A program made the position numbers and the translations under genes. 64,000 bases of DNA from Hydractinia symbiolongicarpus (lineage: Eukaryota > Cnidaria > Hydrozoa > Anthoathecata > Hydractiniidae), in assembly GCF_029227915.1 (NCBI RefSeq), contig NC_079877.1:19495851-19559850 (forward strand), in the 5' to 3' direction. Shown here in pieces: positions 1 through 13,865 of this stretch; position 1 is the first letter of the stretch; every line of letters starts with the position of its first letter. A model generated the notes under the pieces. That model had not been told where the DNA came from and ran no database searches. It was given only the letters and a program-made list of their open reading frames with translations.

Positions 1-2454
1 CGGTGATAAACGGCCATGGCGGGAAGGAAAACGAATTGGCACGTTGCAGTCCATTGAGAATGAAAGGACTAGACCAATGATACCATGCCCAAGCTTGTGG
101 AACCACGTAATTCACGTGTAAGGCCTTTATTAGGCCGCAAAAGCCAAGTTACGGCTTTTGGAATGGTATCCACGTAGTTAAGGGTGATATAAAGGCATGG
201 CGCCATGGAAAACGACTTGGGACGTTGTAGATCATTATGACTGCAAGGACTAAACCCATGGCAACCTGTGCAGACCCGTGCAACGACGTATGTTATGTGT
301 AGGGCCTTAATTATTTCGTAAAAGACCATATTACTGCTTTTAGAAGGTTATGCACGTAGTTGACGGTGATATAAGGGTATGGCGCCAGGGAAAATGACTT
401 TGGACGTTGTAGTCCTTTGAGACAGAGAGAACTAGACCAATGGTACCATGCGCAAACTCGTGGAAATACGTGATTTTCGCGTAAGGCCTTTATTAGGCGC
501 AAAAAGCCATATTACTGCTTTTAGAAGGCTATGCACGTAGTTGACGGTGATATAAGGCCATGACGCCAAGGAAACCGACTTTGAACGTTGTAGTCCATTA
601 AGACTGAAAGGTCTAGACCAGTCATACCATGAGCAGTCTCGTGGAACTAAGTGATTAACGTGTAAGGCCTTTATTAGGCGGCAAGAGGCCATAGTACGGC
701 TTTTAGAAGGCTATGCACGCAATTGCCGGTGATATAAGAGCATGGCGTCAAGGAAAACGACTTGGGACGTTGTAGTCCATTCAGACTGCAAGAACTACAG
801 CCATGGCAACCTGTGCGGACACGTGGAAGCACGTAATTTAAGTGTAGGGTGTTTATTAGGCCGCAAAAAGCCATATTACGCCTTTTAGAACGCTATGCAC
901 GTAGTTGACGGTGATATAAGGGCATGGCGCAAAGGCAAATGACTTAGCACGTTGTAGTCCTTTGAGACTGAGAAACTAGCCCAATGGCACCATGCACAGA
1001 CTCGTGGAAATACGTGATATTCGTGTAAGGCCTTTATTAGGCGGTAAAAAGCCATATTACTGCCTTTAGAAGGCTATGCACGTAGTTGACGGTGATATAA
1101 GGCCATGACGCCAAGGAAAACGACTTGGCACGTTGTAGTCCATTCAGACTGCAAGGACTAGACCAATGCCAAGCTGCGCGAACACATGGAACCACTTAAT
1201 TCAAGTGTAAGGCCTTTATTAGGCTGCAAAAGTCATGTTACGGCTTTTAGAAGGCTATCCACGTAGGTAACGGTGATATAAAGGCATGGCGCCAAGGAAA
1301 ACGACTTGGAACGTTGTAGTCCATTGAGACTGCAAGGACTAGAACAATGGCAAGCTGCGCGAACACATGGAACCACGTAATTCAAGTGTAAGGACTTTAT
1401 TGAGCCGCAAAAGCCATATTACGGCTTTTAGAAGGCTTTGCACGTAGTTGAGGGTGATATAAGGGCATGCCGCCAAGGAAAATGACTTTGGACGATGTAG
1501 TCCTCTGAGACTGAGATAACTAGACCAATGGCACCATGCGCAGACTCGTGGAAATACATGATTTCGTTTAAGGCCTTTATTAGGCGGCAAGAGGCCATAT
1601 TACGGCTTTTAGAAGGCTATGCACGTAGTTGACGGTGATATAAGGGTATGGCGCCAGGGAAAATGACTTTGGACGTTGTAGTCCTTTGAGACAGAGAGAA
1701 CTAGACCAATGGTACCATGCGCAAACTCGTGGAAATACGTGATTTTCGTGTAAGGCCTTAGTTAGGCTGCAAAATGCCATACTACGGCTGGTCGAAGGCT
1801 ATGCACGCAATTGCCGGTGATATAAGAGCATGGCGGGAAGGAAAACGAATTGGCACGTTGCAGTCCATTGAGAATGAAAGGACTAGACCAATGATACCAT
1901 GCGCAGGCTTGTGGAACCACGTAATTTACGTGTAAGGCCTTTATTAGGCCGCAAAGCCATATTACCCCTTTTAGAGGGCTATGCACGTAGTTGACGGTGA
2001 TATAAGGCCATGACGCCAAGGAAACCGACTTGGAACATTGTAGTCCATTGAGACTGAATGGTCTAGACCAATGATACCATGAGCAGGCTCGTGGAACTAA
2101 GTGATTAACGTGTAAGGCCTTTATTAGGCGGCAAGAGGCCATAGTACGGCTTTTAGAAGGCTATGCACGTAGTTGACGGTGATATAAGGGCATGGCGCCA
2201 AGGCAAATGACTTTGGACGATGTAGTCCTTTGAGACTGAGAGAACTAGACCAATAGCAAGCTGCGCGGACATGTGGAACCACGTAATTCCCGTGTAAAGC
2301 CTTAATTAGGCCGCAAAAAGCCATAATACGGCTTCTAGAAAGCTTTGCACGTAGTTGATGGTGATATAAGGCCGTGACGCCAAGGAAACCGACTTGGAAC
2401 GTTGTAGTCCAATGAGACTGAATGGTCTAGACCAATGATACCATGAGCAGGCTC
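1..2454 (+). repeat. Irregular monomer run at left edge
   Basis: About 13.5 monomers of mixed variant classes without a clear local higher-order period. The stretch near 1,200-1,780 is an early copy of a five-to-six-monomer module seen again near 5.9-6.5, 7.9-8.5, 9.0-9.6, 12.8-13.3 and 17.5-18.1 kb. That module is recognisable by the aaggactttattgagcc monomer and the catgccgccaagg monomer. Nothing other than satellite is visible. Confidence 0.85.
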
Positions 2455-4093
2455 GTGGAACTAAGTGATCAACGTGTAAGGCCTTTATTAGGCGGCAAGA
2501 GGCCATAGTACGGCTTTTAGAAGGCTATGTTCGTAGTTGACGTTGATATAAGGCAATGGCGCCATGGAAAACGACTTGGGACGTTGTAGATCATTAAGAC
2601 TGCAAGGACTAAACCCATGGCAACCTGTGCGGACCCGTGGAACCACGTATTTTAAGTGTAGGGCCTTAATTATGTCGTAAAAGACCATATTACTGCTTTT
2701 AGAAGGCTATGCACGTAGTTGACGGTAATAAAAGGCTATGGCGGCAAGAAAAACGACTTGGCACGTTGCGGTCCATTGAGAATAAAAGGACTAGACCAAT
2801 GATACCATGCGCAAGATTCTTGAACCACGTAATTTACGTGTAAAGCCTTAATTAGGCCGCAAAAAGCCATAATACGGCTTTTAGAAAGCTTTGCACGTAG
2901 TTGATGGTGATACAAGGCCATGACGCCAAGGAAACCGACTTGGAACGTTGTAGTCCATTGAGACTGAAAGGTCTGGACCAATGATACCATGAGCAGTCTC
3001 GTGGAACTAAGTGATTAACGTGTAAGGCCTTTATTAGGCGGCAAGAGGCCATAGTACGGCTTTTAGAAGGCTATGCCCGTAGTTGACGTTGATACAAGGC
3101 AATGGCGCCATGGAAAACGACTTGGGACGTTGTAGATCATTATGATTGCAAAGACTAAACCCATGGCAACCTGTGCGGACCCGTGCAACGACGTATTTTA
3201 TGTGTAGGGCCTTAATTATGTCGTAAAAGACCATATTACTGCTTTTAGAAGGTTATGCACGTAGTTGACGGTGATATAAGGGTATATCGACAGGGAAAAT
3301 GACTTTGGACGTTGTAGTCCTTTGAGACTGAGAAACTAGCCCAATGGCACCATGCGCAGACTCGTGAAAATACGTGTAATATTCGTGTAAGGCCTTAGTT
3401 AGGCTGCAAAAGGCCATACTACGGCTTGTCGAAGGCTATGCACGCAATTGCCGGTGATATAGGAGCATGGCGTCAAGGAAAACGACTTGTGACGTCGTAA
3501 TCCATTCAGACTGCAAGGACTAGAGCCATGGCAACCTGTGCGGACACGTGGAACCACGTAATTTAAGTGTAGGGTCTTTATTAGGCCGCAAAAAGCCATA
3601 TTACGCCTTTTAGAAGGCTATGAACGTAGTTGACGGTGATATAAGGGCATGGCGCCAAGGCAAATGACTATGGATGTTGTACTCCTTTGAGACAGAGAGA
3701 ACTAGAGCAATGGCATCATGCGCAGACTGGTGGAAATACGTGATTTCCGTGTAAGGCCTTAATTAGGCTGCAAAAGGCCATACTACGGCTTGTCGAAGGC
3801 TATGCACGTAGTTGACGGTGATATAAGGGTATGGCGCCAGGGAAAATGACTTTGGACGTTGTAGTCCTTTGAGACAGAGAGAACTAGACCAATGGTACCA
3901 TGCGCAAACTCGTGGAAATACGTGATTTTCGTGTAAGGCCTTTATTAGGCTGCAAAAGCCATATTACGGCTTGTCGAAGGCTATGCAAGCAGTTGCCGGT
4001 GATATAAGGGCATGGCGTCAAGAAAAACGACTTGGCACGTTTTTAGTCCATTGAGACTGCAAGGACTAGACCAATGCCAAGCTGCGCGAACAC
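2455..4093 (+). repeat. 1,639-bp higher-order unit, copy 1
   Basis: Sequence from about 2,455 to 3,795 realigns at 4,094 to 5,415 with an offset of 1,639 bp (nine monomers plus 1 bp). The offset drops to 1,620 after a 17-bp deletion in the second copy. The last 300 bp or so of this unit are not repeated downstream. Edges are by eye, within some tens of bp. Confidence 0.75.
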
Positions 4094-5415
4094 GTGGAAC
4101 TAAGTGATTAACGTGTAAGGCTTTTATTAGGCAGCAAGAGGCCATAGTACGGCTTTTAGAAGGCTATGTTCGTAGTTGACGTTGATATAAGGCAATGGCG
4201 CCATGGAAAACGACTTGGGACGTTGTAGATCATTAAGACTGCAAGGACTAAACCCATGGCAACCTGTGCGGACCCGTGGAACCACGTATTTTAAGTGTAG
4301 GGCCTTAATTATGTCGTAAAAGACCATATTACTGCTTTTAGAAGGCTATGCACGTAGTTGACGGTGAGAAAAGGCCATGGCGGCAAGGAAAACGACTTGG
4401 CACGTTGCGGTCCATTGAGAATGAAGGGACTAGACCAATGATACCATGCGCAAGATCATGGAACCACGTAATTTACGTGTAAAGCCTTAATTAGGCCGCA
4501 AAAAGCCATAATACGGCGTTTAGAAAGCTTTGCACGTAGTTGATGGTGATACAAGGCCATGACGCCAAGGAAACCGACTTGGAACGTTGTAGTCCATTGA
4601 GACTGAAAGGTCTGGACCAATGATACCATGAACAGTCTCGTGGAACTAAGTGATTAACGTGTAAGGCCTTTATTAGGCGGCAAGAGGCCATAGTACGGCT
4701 TTTAGAAGGCTATGCTCGTAGTTGACGTTGATACAAGGCAATGGCGCCATGGAAAACGACTTGGGACGTTGTAGATCATTATGATTGCAAGGACTAAACG
4801 CATGGCAACCTGTGCGGACCCGTGCAACGACGTATTTTATGTGTAGGGCCTTAATTATGTCGTAAAAGACCATATTATGCACGTAGTTGACGGTGATATA
4901 AGGGTATGGCGCCAGGGAAAATAACTTTGGACGTTGTAGTCCTTTGAGACTGAGAAACTAGCCCAATGGCACCATGCGCAGACTCGTGGAAATACGTGAT
5001 ATTCGTGTAAGGCCTTTGTTAGGCTGCAAAAGGCCATACTACGGCTTGTCGAACGCTATGCACGCAATTGCCAGTGATATAAGAGCATGGCGTCAAGGAA
5101 AACGCCTTGGGACGTTGTAGTCCATTCAGACTGCAAGGACTAGAGCCATGGCAACCTGTGCAGACACGTGGAACCACGTAATTTAAGTGTAGGGTCTTTA
5201 TTAGGCCGCAAAAAGCCATATTACGCCTTTTAGAAGGCTATGCACGTAGTTGACGGTGATATAAGGGCATGGCGCCAAGGCAAATGACTATGGATGTTGT
5301 ACTCCTTTGAGACAGAGAGAACTAGAGCAATGGCGTCATGCGCAGACTCGTGGAAATACGTGATTTTCATGTAAGGCCTTAATTAAGCTGCAAAAGGCCA
5401 TACTACGGCTTGTCG
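4094..5415 (+). repeat. 1,639-bp higher-order unit, copy 2 (with 17-bp deletion)
   Basis: This is the second copy of the 2,455-3,795 segment. It carries a 17-bp deletion at 4877/4878, where catatta runs straight into tgcacg, removing GGCTTTTAGAAGG and with it the 3' arm of the first hairpin. The copy is itself partly included in the next (1,984-bp) duplication, so the two duplication events overlap. Confidence 0.75.
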
Positions 5416-6623
5416 AAGGCTATGCCAGCAGTTGCCGGTGATATAAGGGCATGGCGTCAAGAAAAACGACTTGGCACGTTTTTAGTCCATTGATACTGCA
5501 AGGCCTAGACCAATGCCAAGCTGCGCGAACACGTGGAATTAAGTGATTAACGTGTAAGGCTTTTATTAGGCGGCAAGAGGCCATAGTACGGCTTTTAGAA
5601 GGCTATGTTCGTAGTTGACGTTGATATAAGGCAATGGCGCCATGGAAAACGACTTGGCACGTTGTAGTCCATTCAGACTCCAAGGACTACAGCCATGGCA
5701 ACCTGTGTGGACACGTGGAACCTCGTAATTTAAGTGTAGGGCCTTTATTAGGCCGCAAAAAGCCATATTACGGCTTGTCGAAGGCTATGCAAGCAGTTGC
5801 CGGTGATATAAGGGCATGGCGTCAAGAAAAACGACTTGGCACGTTTTTAGTCCATTGAGTCTGCAAGGACTAGACCAATGCCAAGCTGCGCGAACACATG
5901 GAACCACGTAATTCAAGTTTAAGGCCTTTATTAGGCGGCAAAAGTCATGTTACGGCTTTTAGAAGGCTATCCACGTAGTTCACGGTGATATAAAGGCATG
6001 GCGCCAAGGAAAACGAATTGGAACGTTGTAGTCCATTGAGACTGCAAGGACTAGAACAATGGCAAGCTGCGCGAACACATGGAACCACGTAATTCAAGTG
6101 TAAGGACTTTATTGAGCCGCAAAAGCCATATTACGGCTTTTAGAAGGCTTTGCACGTAGTTGAGGGTGATATAAGGGCATGCCGCCAAGGAAAATGACTT
6201 TGGACGATGTAGTCCTCTGAGACTGAGATAACTAGACCAATGGCACCATGCGCAGACTCGTGGAAATACATGATTTCGTGTAAGGCCTTTATTAGGCGGC
6301 AAGAGGCCATATTACGGCTTTTAGAAGGCTATGCACGTAGTTGACGGTGATATAAGGGTATGGCGCCAGGGAAAATGACTTTGGACGTTGTAGTCCTTTG
6401 AGACAGAGAGAACTAGACCAATGGTACCATGCGCAAACTCGTGGAAATACGTGATTTTCGTGTAAGGCCTTAGTTAGGCTGCAAAATGCCATACTACGGC
6501 TTGTCGAAGGCTATGCCAGCAGTTGCCGGTGATATAAGGGCATGGCGTCAAGAAAAACGACTTGGCACGTTTTTAGTCCATTGATACTGCAAGGCCTAGA
6601 CCAATGCCAAGCTGCGCGAACAC
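4640..6623 (+). repeat. 1,984-bp higher-order unit, copy 1
   Basis: An 11-monomer unit. 11 x 182 = 2,002, and the shortfall of 18 bp is mostly the 17-bp deletion at 4877. All landmarks repeat at +1,984, including the AAATAACTTTGG variant, the catgccgccaagg monomer and the deletion junction. Identity with copy 2 looks above 98% by eye. Confidence 0.85.
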
Positions 6624-8607
6624 GTGGAATTAAGTGATTAACGTGTAAGGCTTTTATTAGGCGGCAAGAGGCCATAGTACGGCTTTTAGAAGGCTATGCT
6701 CGTAGTTGACGTTGATACAAGGCAATGGCACCATGGAAAACGACTTGGGACGTTGTAGATCATTATGATTGCAAGGACTAAACGCATGGCAACCTGTGCG
6801 GACCCGTGCAACGACGTATTTTATGTGTAGGGCCTTAATTATGTCGTAAAAGACCATATTATGCACGTAGTTGACGGTGATATAAGGGTATGGCGCCAGG
6901 GAAAATAACTTTGGACGTTGTAGTCCTTTGAGACTGAGAAACTAGCCCAATGGCACCATGCGCAGACTCGTGGAAATACGTGATATTCGTGTAAGGCCTT
7001 TGTTAGGCTGCAAAAGGCCATACTACGGCTTGTCGAACGCTATGCACGCAATTGCCAGTGATATAAGAGCATGGCGTCAAGGAAAACGCCTTGGGACGTT
7101 GTAGTCCATTCAGACTGCAAGGACTAGAGCCATGGCAACCTGTGCAGACACGTGGAACCACGTAATTTAAGTGTAGGGTCTTTATTAGGCCGCAAAAAGC
7201 CATATTACGCCTTTTAGAAGGCTATGCACGTAGTTGACGGTGATATAAGGGCATGGCGCCAAGGCAAATTTCTATGGATGTTGTACTCCTTTGAGACAGA
7301 GAGAACTAGAGCAATGGCGTCATGCGCAGACTCGTGGAAATACGTGATTTTCATGTAAGGCCTTAATTAAGCTGCAAAAGGCCATACTACGGCTTGTCGA
7401 AGGCTATGCCAGCAGTTGCCGGTGATATAAGGGCATGGCGTCAAGAAAAACGACTTGGCACGTTTTTAGTCCATTGATACTGCAAGGCCTAGACCAATGC
7501 CAAGCTGCGCGAACACGTGGAATTAAGTGATTAACGTGTAAGGCTTTTATTAGGCGGCAAGAGGCCATAGTACGGCTTTTAGAAGGCTATGTTCGTAGTT
7601 GACGTTGATATAAGGCAATGGCGCCATGGAAAACGACTTGGCACGTTGTAGTCCATTCAGACTCCAAGGACTACAGCCATGGCAACCTGTGTGGACACGT
7701 GGAACCTCGTAATTTAAGTGTAGGGCCTTTATTAGGCCGCAAAAAGCCATATTACGGCTTGTCGAAGGCTATGCAAGCAGTTGCCGGTGATATAAGGGCA
7801 TGGCGTCAAGAAAAACGACTTGGCACGTTTTTAGTCCATTGAGTCTGCAAGGACTAGACCAATGCCAAGCTGCGCGAACACATGGAACCACGTAATTCAA
7901 GTTTAAGGCCTTTATTAGGCGGCAAAAGTCATGTTACGGCTTTTAGAAGGCTATCCACGTAGTTCACGGTGATATAAAGGCATGGCGCCAAGGAAAACGA
8001 ATTGGAACGTTGTAGTCCATTGAGACTGCAAGGACTAGAACAATGGCAAGCTGCGCGAACACATGGAACCACGTAATTCAAGTGTAAGGACTTTATTGAG
8101 CCGCAAAAGCCATATTACGGCTTTTAGAAGGCTTTGCACGTAGTTGAGGGTGATATAAGGGCATGCCGCCAAGGAAAATGACTTTGGACGATGTAGTCCT
8201 CTGAGACTGAGATAACTAGACCAATGGCACCATGCGCAGACTCGTGGAAATACATGATTTCGTGTAAGGCCTTTATTAGGCGGCAAGAGGCCATATTACG
8301 GCTTTTAGAAGGCTATGCACGTAGTTGACGGTGATATAAGGGTATGGCGCCAGGGAAAATGACTTTGGACGTTGTAGTCCTTTGAGACAGAGAGAACTAG
8401 ACCAATGGTACCATGCGCAAACTCGTGGAAATACGTGATTTTCGTGTAAGGCCTTAGTTAGGCTGCAAAATGCCATACTACGGCTTGTCGAAGGCTATGC
8501 CAGCAGTTGCCGGTGATATAAGGGCATGGCGTCAAGAAAAACGACTTGGCACGTTTTTAGTCCATTGATACTGCAAGGCCTAGACCAATGCCAAGCTGCG
8601 CGAACAC
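6624..8607 (+). repeat. 1,984-bp higher-order unit, copy 2
   Basis: Near-identical to 4,640-6,623, including the same 17-bp deletion at 6861/6862. Similarity to copy 1 ends around 8,680, where the sequence switches to a copy of the 7.55-kb monomer (ttcgtag instead of ctcgtag). The right half overlaps the 1,091-bp duplication. Confidence 0.85.
7384..8474 (+). repeat. 1,091-bp six-monomer unit, copy 1
   Basis: Six monomers minus 1 bp. The segment is repeated immediately downstream at +1,091 (for example 7,550 matches 8,641 and 8,035 matches 9,126). It is nested inside the second 1,984-bp copy, so it was probably duplicated after that event. Confidence 0.8.
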
Positions 8608-9575
8608 GTGGAATTAAGTGATTAACGTGTAAGGCTTTTATTAGGCGGCAAGAGGCCATAGTACGGCTTTTAGAAGGCTATGTTCGTAGTTGACGTTGAT
8701 ATAAGGCAATGGCGCCATGGAAAACGAATTGGCACGTTGTAGTCCATTCAGACTCCAAGGACTACAGCCATGGCAACCTGTGTGGACACGTGGAACCTCG
8801 TAATTTAAGTGTAGGGCCTTTATTAGGCCGCAAAAAGCCATATTACGGCTTGTCGAAGGCTATGCAAGCAGTTGCCGGTGATATAAGGGCATGGCGTCAA
8901 GAAAAACGACTTGGCACGTTTTTAGTCCATTGAGTCTGCAAGGACTAGACCAATGCCAAGCTGCGCGAACACATGGAACCACGTAATTCAAGTTTAAGGC
9001 CTTTATTAGGCGTCAAAAGTCATGTTACGGCTTTTAGAAGGCTATCCACGTAGTTCACGGTGATATAAAGGCATGGCGCCAAGGAAAACGAATTGGAACG
9101 TTGTAGTCCATTGAGACTGCTAGGACTAGAACAATGGCAAGCTGCGCGAACACATGGAACCACGTAATTCAAGTGTAAGGACTTTATTGAGCCGCAAAAG
9201 CCATATTACGGCTTTTAGAAGGCTTTGCACGTAGTTGAGGGTGATATAAGGGCATGCCGCCAAGGAAAATGACTTTGGACGATGTAGTCCTCTGAGACTG
9301 AGATAACTAGACCAATGGCACCATGCGCAGACTCGTGGAAATACATGATTTCGTGTAAGGCCTTTATTAGGCGGCAAGAGGCCATATTACGGCTTTTAGA
9401 AGGCTATGCACGTAGTTGACGGTGATATAAGGGTATGGCGCCAGGGAAAATGACTTTGGACGTTGTAGTCCTTTGAGACAGAGAGAACTAGACCAATGGT
9501 ACCATGCGCAAACTCGTGGAAATACGTGATTTTCGTGTAAGGCCTTAGTTAGGCTGCAAAATGCCATACTACGGC
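8475..9575 (+). repeat. 1,091-bp six-monomer unit, copy 2
   Basis: Tandem copy of 7,384-8,474, ending near 9,575 where cttgtcgaagg becomes ctggtcgaagg and the flank changes to a different monomer order. Only scattered substitutions separate the copies, for example aaaacgacttgg versus aaaacgaattgg near 8,725. Confidence 0.8.
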
Positions 9576-12500
9576 TGGTCGAAGGCTATGCACGCAATTG
9601 CCGGTGATATAAGAGCATGGCGTTAAGGAAAACGACTTGGGACGTTGTAGTCCATTCAGACTGCAAGGACTAGACCAATGGCAAGTTGCGCGAACACGTG
9701 GAACAACGTAATTCACGTGTAAGGCCTTAATTATTTCGTAAAAGACCATATTATGGCCTTTAGAAGGCCATGCACGTAGTGGACGATGATAAAAGGCCAT
9801 GGCGCCAAGGAAAACGACTTGGCACGTTGCAGTCCATTGAGAATGAAAGGACCAGACCAATGATACAATGCGCAGGCCTCTGGAAGTACTTGATTTCGTG
9901 TAAGGCCTTTATTAGGCGGCAAGAGGGCATAGTACAGGTTTTAGAAAGCTATGCACATATTTGACGGTGATAAAAGGCCATGGCGGGAAGGAAAACGAAT
10001 TGGCACGTTGCAGTCCATTGAGAATGAAAGGACTAGACCAATGATACCATGCGCAGGCTTGTGGACCACGTAATTTACGTGTAAGGCCTTTATTAGGCCG
10101 CAAAGCCATATTACCCCTTTTAGAGGGCTATGCACGTAGTTGACGGTGATATAAGGCCATGACGCCAAGGAAACCGACTTGGAACGTTGTAGTCCATTGA
10201 GACTGAATGGTCTAGACCAATGATACCATGAGCAGGCTCGTGAAACTAAGTGATTAACGTGTAAGGCCTTTATTAGGCGGCAAGAGGCCATAGTACGGCT
10301 TTTAGAAGGCTATGCACGTAGTTGACGGTGATATAAGGGCATGGCGCCAAGGCAAATGACTTTGGACGATGTAGTCCTTTGAGACTGAGAGAACTAGACC
10401 AATAGCAAGCTGCGCGGACATGTGGAACCACGTAATTCCCGTGTAAAGCCTTAATTAGGCCGCAAAAAGCCATAATACGGCTTCTAGAAGGCTTTGCACG
10501 TAGTTGATGGTGATATAAGGCCGTGACGCCAAGGAAACCGACTTGGAACGTTGTAGTCCATTGAGACTGAATGGTCTAGACCAATGATACCATGAGCAGT
10601 CTCGTGGAACTAAGTGATTAACGTGTAAGGCCTTTATTAGGCGGCAAGAGGCCATAGTACGGCTTTTAGAAGGCTATGCTCGTAGTTGACGTTGATACAA
10701 GGCAATGGCGCCATGGAAAACGACTTGGGACGTTGTAGATCATTATGATTGCAAAGACTAAACCCATGGCAACCTGTGCAGACCCGTGCAACGACGTATT
10801 TTATGTGTAGTGCCTTAATTATGTCGTAAAAGACCATATTACTGCTTTTAGAAGGTTATGCACGTAGTTGACGGTGATATAAGGGTATATCGCCAGGGAA
10901 AATGACTTTGGACGTTGTAGTCCTTTGAGACTGAGAAACTAGCCCAATGGCACCATGCGCAGACTCGTGGAAATACGTGATATTCGTGTAAGGCCTTAGT
11001 TAGGCTGCAAAAGGTCATACTACGGCTTGTCGAAGGCTATGCACATATTTGACGGTGATGAAAGGCCATGGCGGGAAGGAAAACGAATTGGCACGTTGCA
11101 GTCCATTGAGAATGAAAGGACTAGACCAACGATACCATGAGCAGGCTCGTGGAACTAAGTGATTAACGTGTAAGGCCTTTATTAGGCGGCAAGAGGCCAT
11201 AGTACGGCTTTTAGAAGGCTATGCACGTAGTTCACGGTGATATAAGGACATGGCGCCAAGGCAAATGACTTTGGACGATGTAGTCCTTTGAGACTGAGAG
11301 AACCAGACCAATGATACAATGCGCAGGCCTCTGGAAGTACTTGATTTCGTGTAAGGCCTTTATTAGGCGGCAAGAGGCCATAGTACGGCTTTTAGAAGGC
11401 TATGCACATATTTGACGGTGATAAAAGGCCATGGCGGGAAGGAAAACGAATTGGCACGTTGCAGTCCATTGAGAATGAAAGGACTAGACCAATGATACCA
11501 TGCGCAGGTTTGTGGAACCACGTAATTCACGTGTAAGGCCTTTATTAGGCCGCCAAAGCCAAGTTACGGCTTTTAGAAGGGTATCCACGTAGTTAAGGGT
11601 GATATAAAGGCATGGCGCCATGGAAAACGACTTGGGACGTTGTAGATCATTATGACTGCAAGGACTAAACCCATGGCAACCTGTGCAGACCCGTGCAACG
11701 ACGTATGTTATGTGTAGGGTGTTTATTAGGCCGCAAAAAGCCATATTACTCCTTTTAGAACGCTATGCACGTAGTTGACGGTGATATAAGGGCATGGTGC
11801 AAAGGCAAATGACTTAGCACGTTGTAGTCCTTTGAGACTGAGAAACTAGCCCAATGGCACCATGCGCAGACTCGTGGAAATACGTGATATTCGTGTAAGG
11901 CCTTAGTTAGGCTGCAAAAGGCCATACTACGGCTTGTCGAAGGCTATGCACGCAATTGCCAGTGATATAAGGCCATGGCGTCAAGGAAAACGCCTTGGGA
12001 CGTTGTAGTCCATTCAGACTGCAAGGACTAGAGCCATGGCAACCTGTGCAGACACGTGGAACCACGTAATTTAAGTGTAGGGTCTTTATTAGGCCGCAAA
12101 TCCATATTACGCCTTTTAGAAGGCTATGCACGTAGTTGACGGTGATAAAAGGGCATGGCGCCAAGGCAAATGACTATGGATGTTGTACTCCTTTGAGACA
12201 GAGAGAACTAGAGCAATGGCATCATGCGCAGACTCGTGGAAATACGTGATTTTTGTGTAAGGCCTTAATTAAGCTTGCAAAAGGCTATACTACGGCTTGT
12301 CGAAGGCTATGCAAGCAGTTGCCGGTGATATAAGGGCATGGCGTCAAGAAAAACGACTTGGCACGTTTTTAGTCCATTGAGACTGCAAGGACTAGACCAA
12401 TGCCAAGCTGCGCGAACACGTGGAATTAAGTGATTAACGTGTAAGGCTTTTATTAGGCGGCAAGAGGCCATAGTACGGCTTTTAGAAGGCTATGTTCGTA

Positions 12501-13865
12501 GTTGACGTTGATATAAGGCAATGGCGCCATGGAAAACGACTTGGCACGTTGTAGTCCATTCAGACTGCAAGGACTACAGCCATGGCAACCTGTGTGGACA
12601 CGTGGAACCTCGTAATTTAAGTGTAGGGCCTTTATTAGGCCGCAAAAAGCCATATTACGGCTTGTCGAAGGCTATGCAAGCAGTTGCCGGTGATATAAGG
12701 GCATGGCGTCAAGAAAAACGACTTGGCACGTTTTTAGTCCATTGAGTCTGCAAGGACTAGACCAATGCCAAGCTGCGCGAACACATGGAACCACTTAATT
12801 CAAGTGTAAGGCCTTTATTAGGCTGCAAAAGTCATGTTACGGCTTTTAGAAGGCTATCTACGTAGTTAACGGTGATATAAAGGCATGGCGCCAAGGAAAA
12901 CGACTTGGAACGTTGTAGTCCATTGAGACTGCAAGGACTAGAACAATGGCAAGCTGTGCGAACACATGGAACCACGTAATTCAAGTGTAAGGACTTTATT
13001 GAGCCGCAAAAGCCATATTACGGCTTTTAGAAGGCTTTGCACGTAGTTGAGGGTGATATAAGGGCATGCCGCCAAGGAAAATGACTTTGGACGATGTAGT
13101 CCTCTGAGACTGAGATAACTAGACCAATGGCACCATGCGCAGACTCGTGGAAATACATGATTTCGTGTAAGGCCTTTATTAGGCGGCAAGAGGCCATATT
13201 ACGGCTTTTAGAAGGCTATGCACGTAGTTGACTGTGATATAAGGGTATGGCGCCAGGGAAAACGACTTGGGACGTTGTAGTCCATTCAGACTGCAAGGAC
13301 TAGACCAATGGCAAGTTGCGCGAACACGTGGAACAACGTAATTCACGTGTAAGGCCTTAATTATTTCGTAAAAGACCATATTACGGCCTTTAGAAGGCCA
13401 TGCACGTAGTGGACGATGATAAAAGGCCATGGCGCCAAGGAAAACGACTTGGCACGTTGCAGTCCATTGAGAATGAAAGGACCAGACCAATGATACAATG
13501 CGCAGGCCTCTGGAAGTACTTGATTTCGTGTAAGTCCTTTATTAGGCGGCAAGAGGCCATAGTACGGCTTTTAGAAGACTATGCACATATTTGACGGTGA
13601 TAAAAGGCCATGGCGGGAAGGAAAACGAATTGGCACGTTGCAGTCCATTGAGAATGAAAGGACTAGACCAATGATACCATGCGCAGGCTTGTGGAACCAC
13701 GTAATTCCCGTGTAAAGCCTTAATTAGGCCGCAAAAAGCCATAATACGGCTTCTAGAAAGCTTTGCACGTAGTTGATGGTGATATAAGGCCGTGACGCCA
13801 AGGAAACCGACTTGGAACGTTGTAGTCCATTGAGACTGAATGGTCTAGACCAATGATACCATGAG
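9576..13865 (+). repeat. Mosaic satellite stretch
   Basis: About 23.5 monomers that reuse segments found elsewhere in the window without forming a clean local tandem unit. The part from about 12,450 to 13,250 is another copy of the 5.57-6.5 kb module. The part near 10.0-10.5 kb resembles 1.8-2.5 kb. Only satellite is present. Confidence 0.8.

Noticed and set aside
5634-5858. Recurring 74-codon + strand frame (also near 7,618, 8,709, 12,521, 17,244 and 37,944) as a conserved gene
   Set aside because: It recurs only because the underlying monomer cassette is duplicated. It crosses a monomer boundary and has no ribosome, splice or domain evidence.
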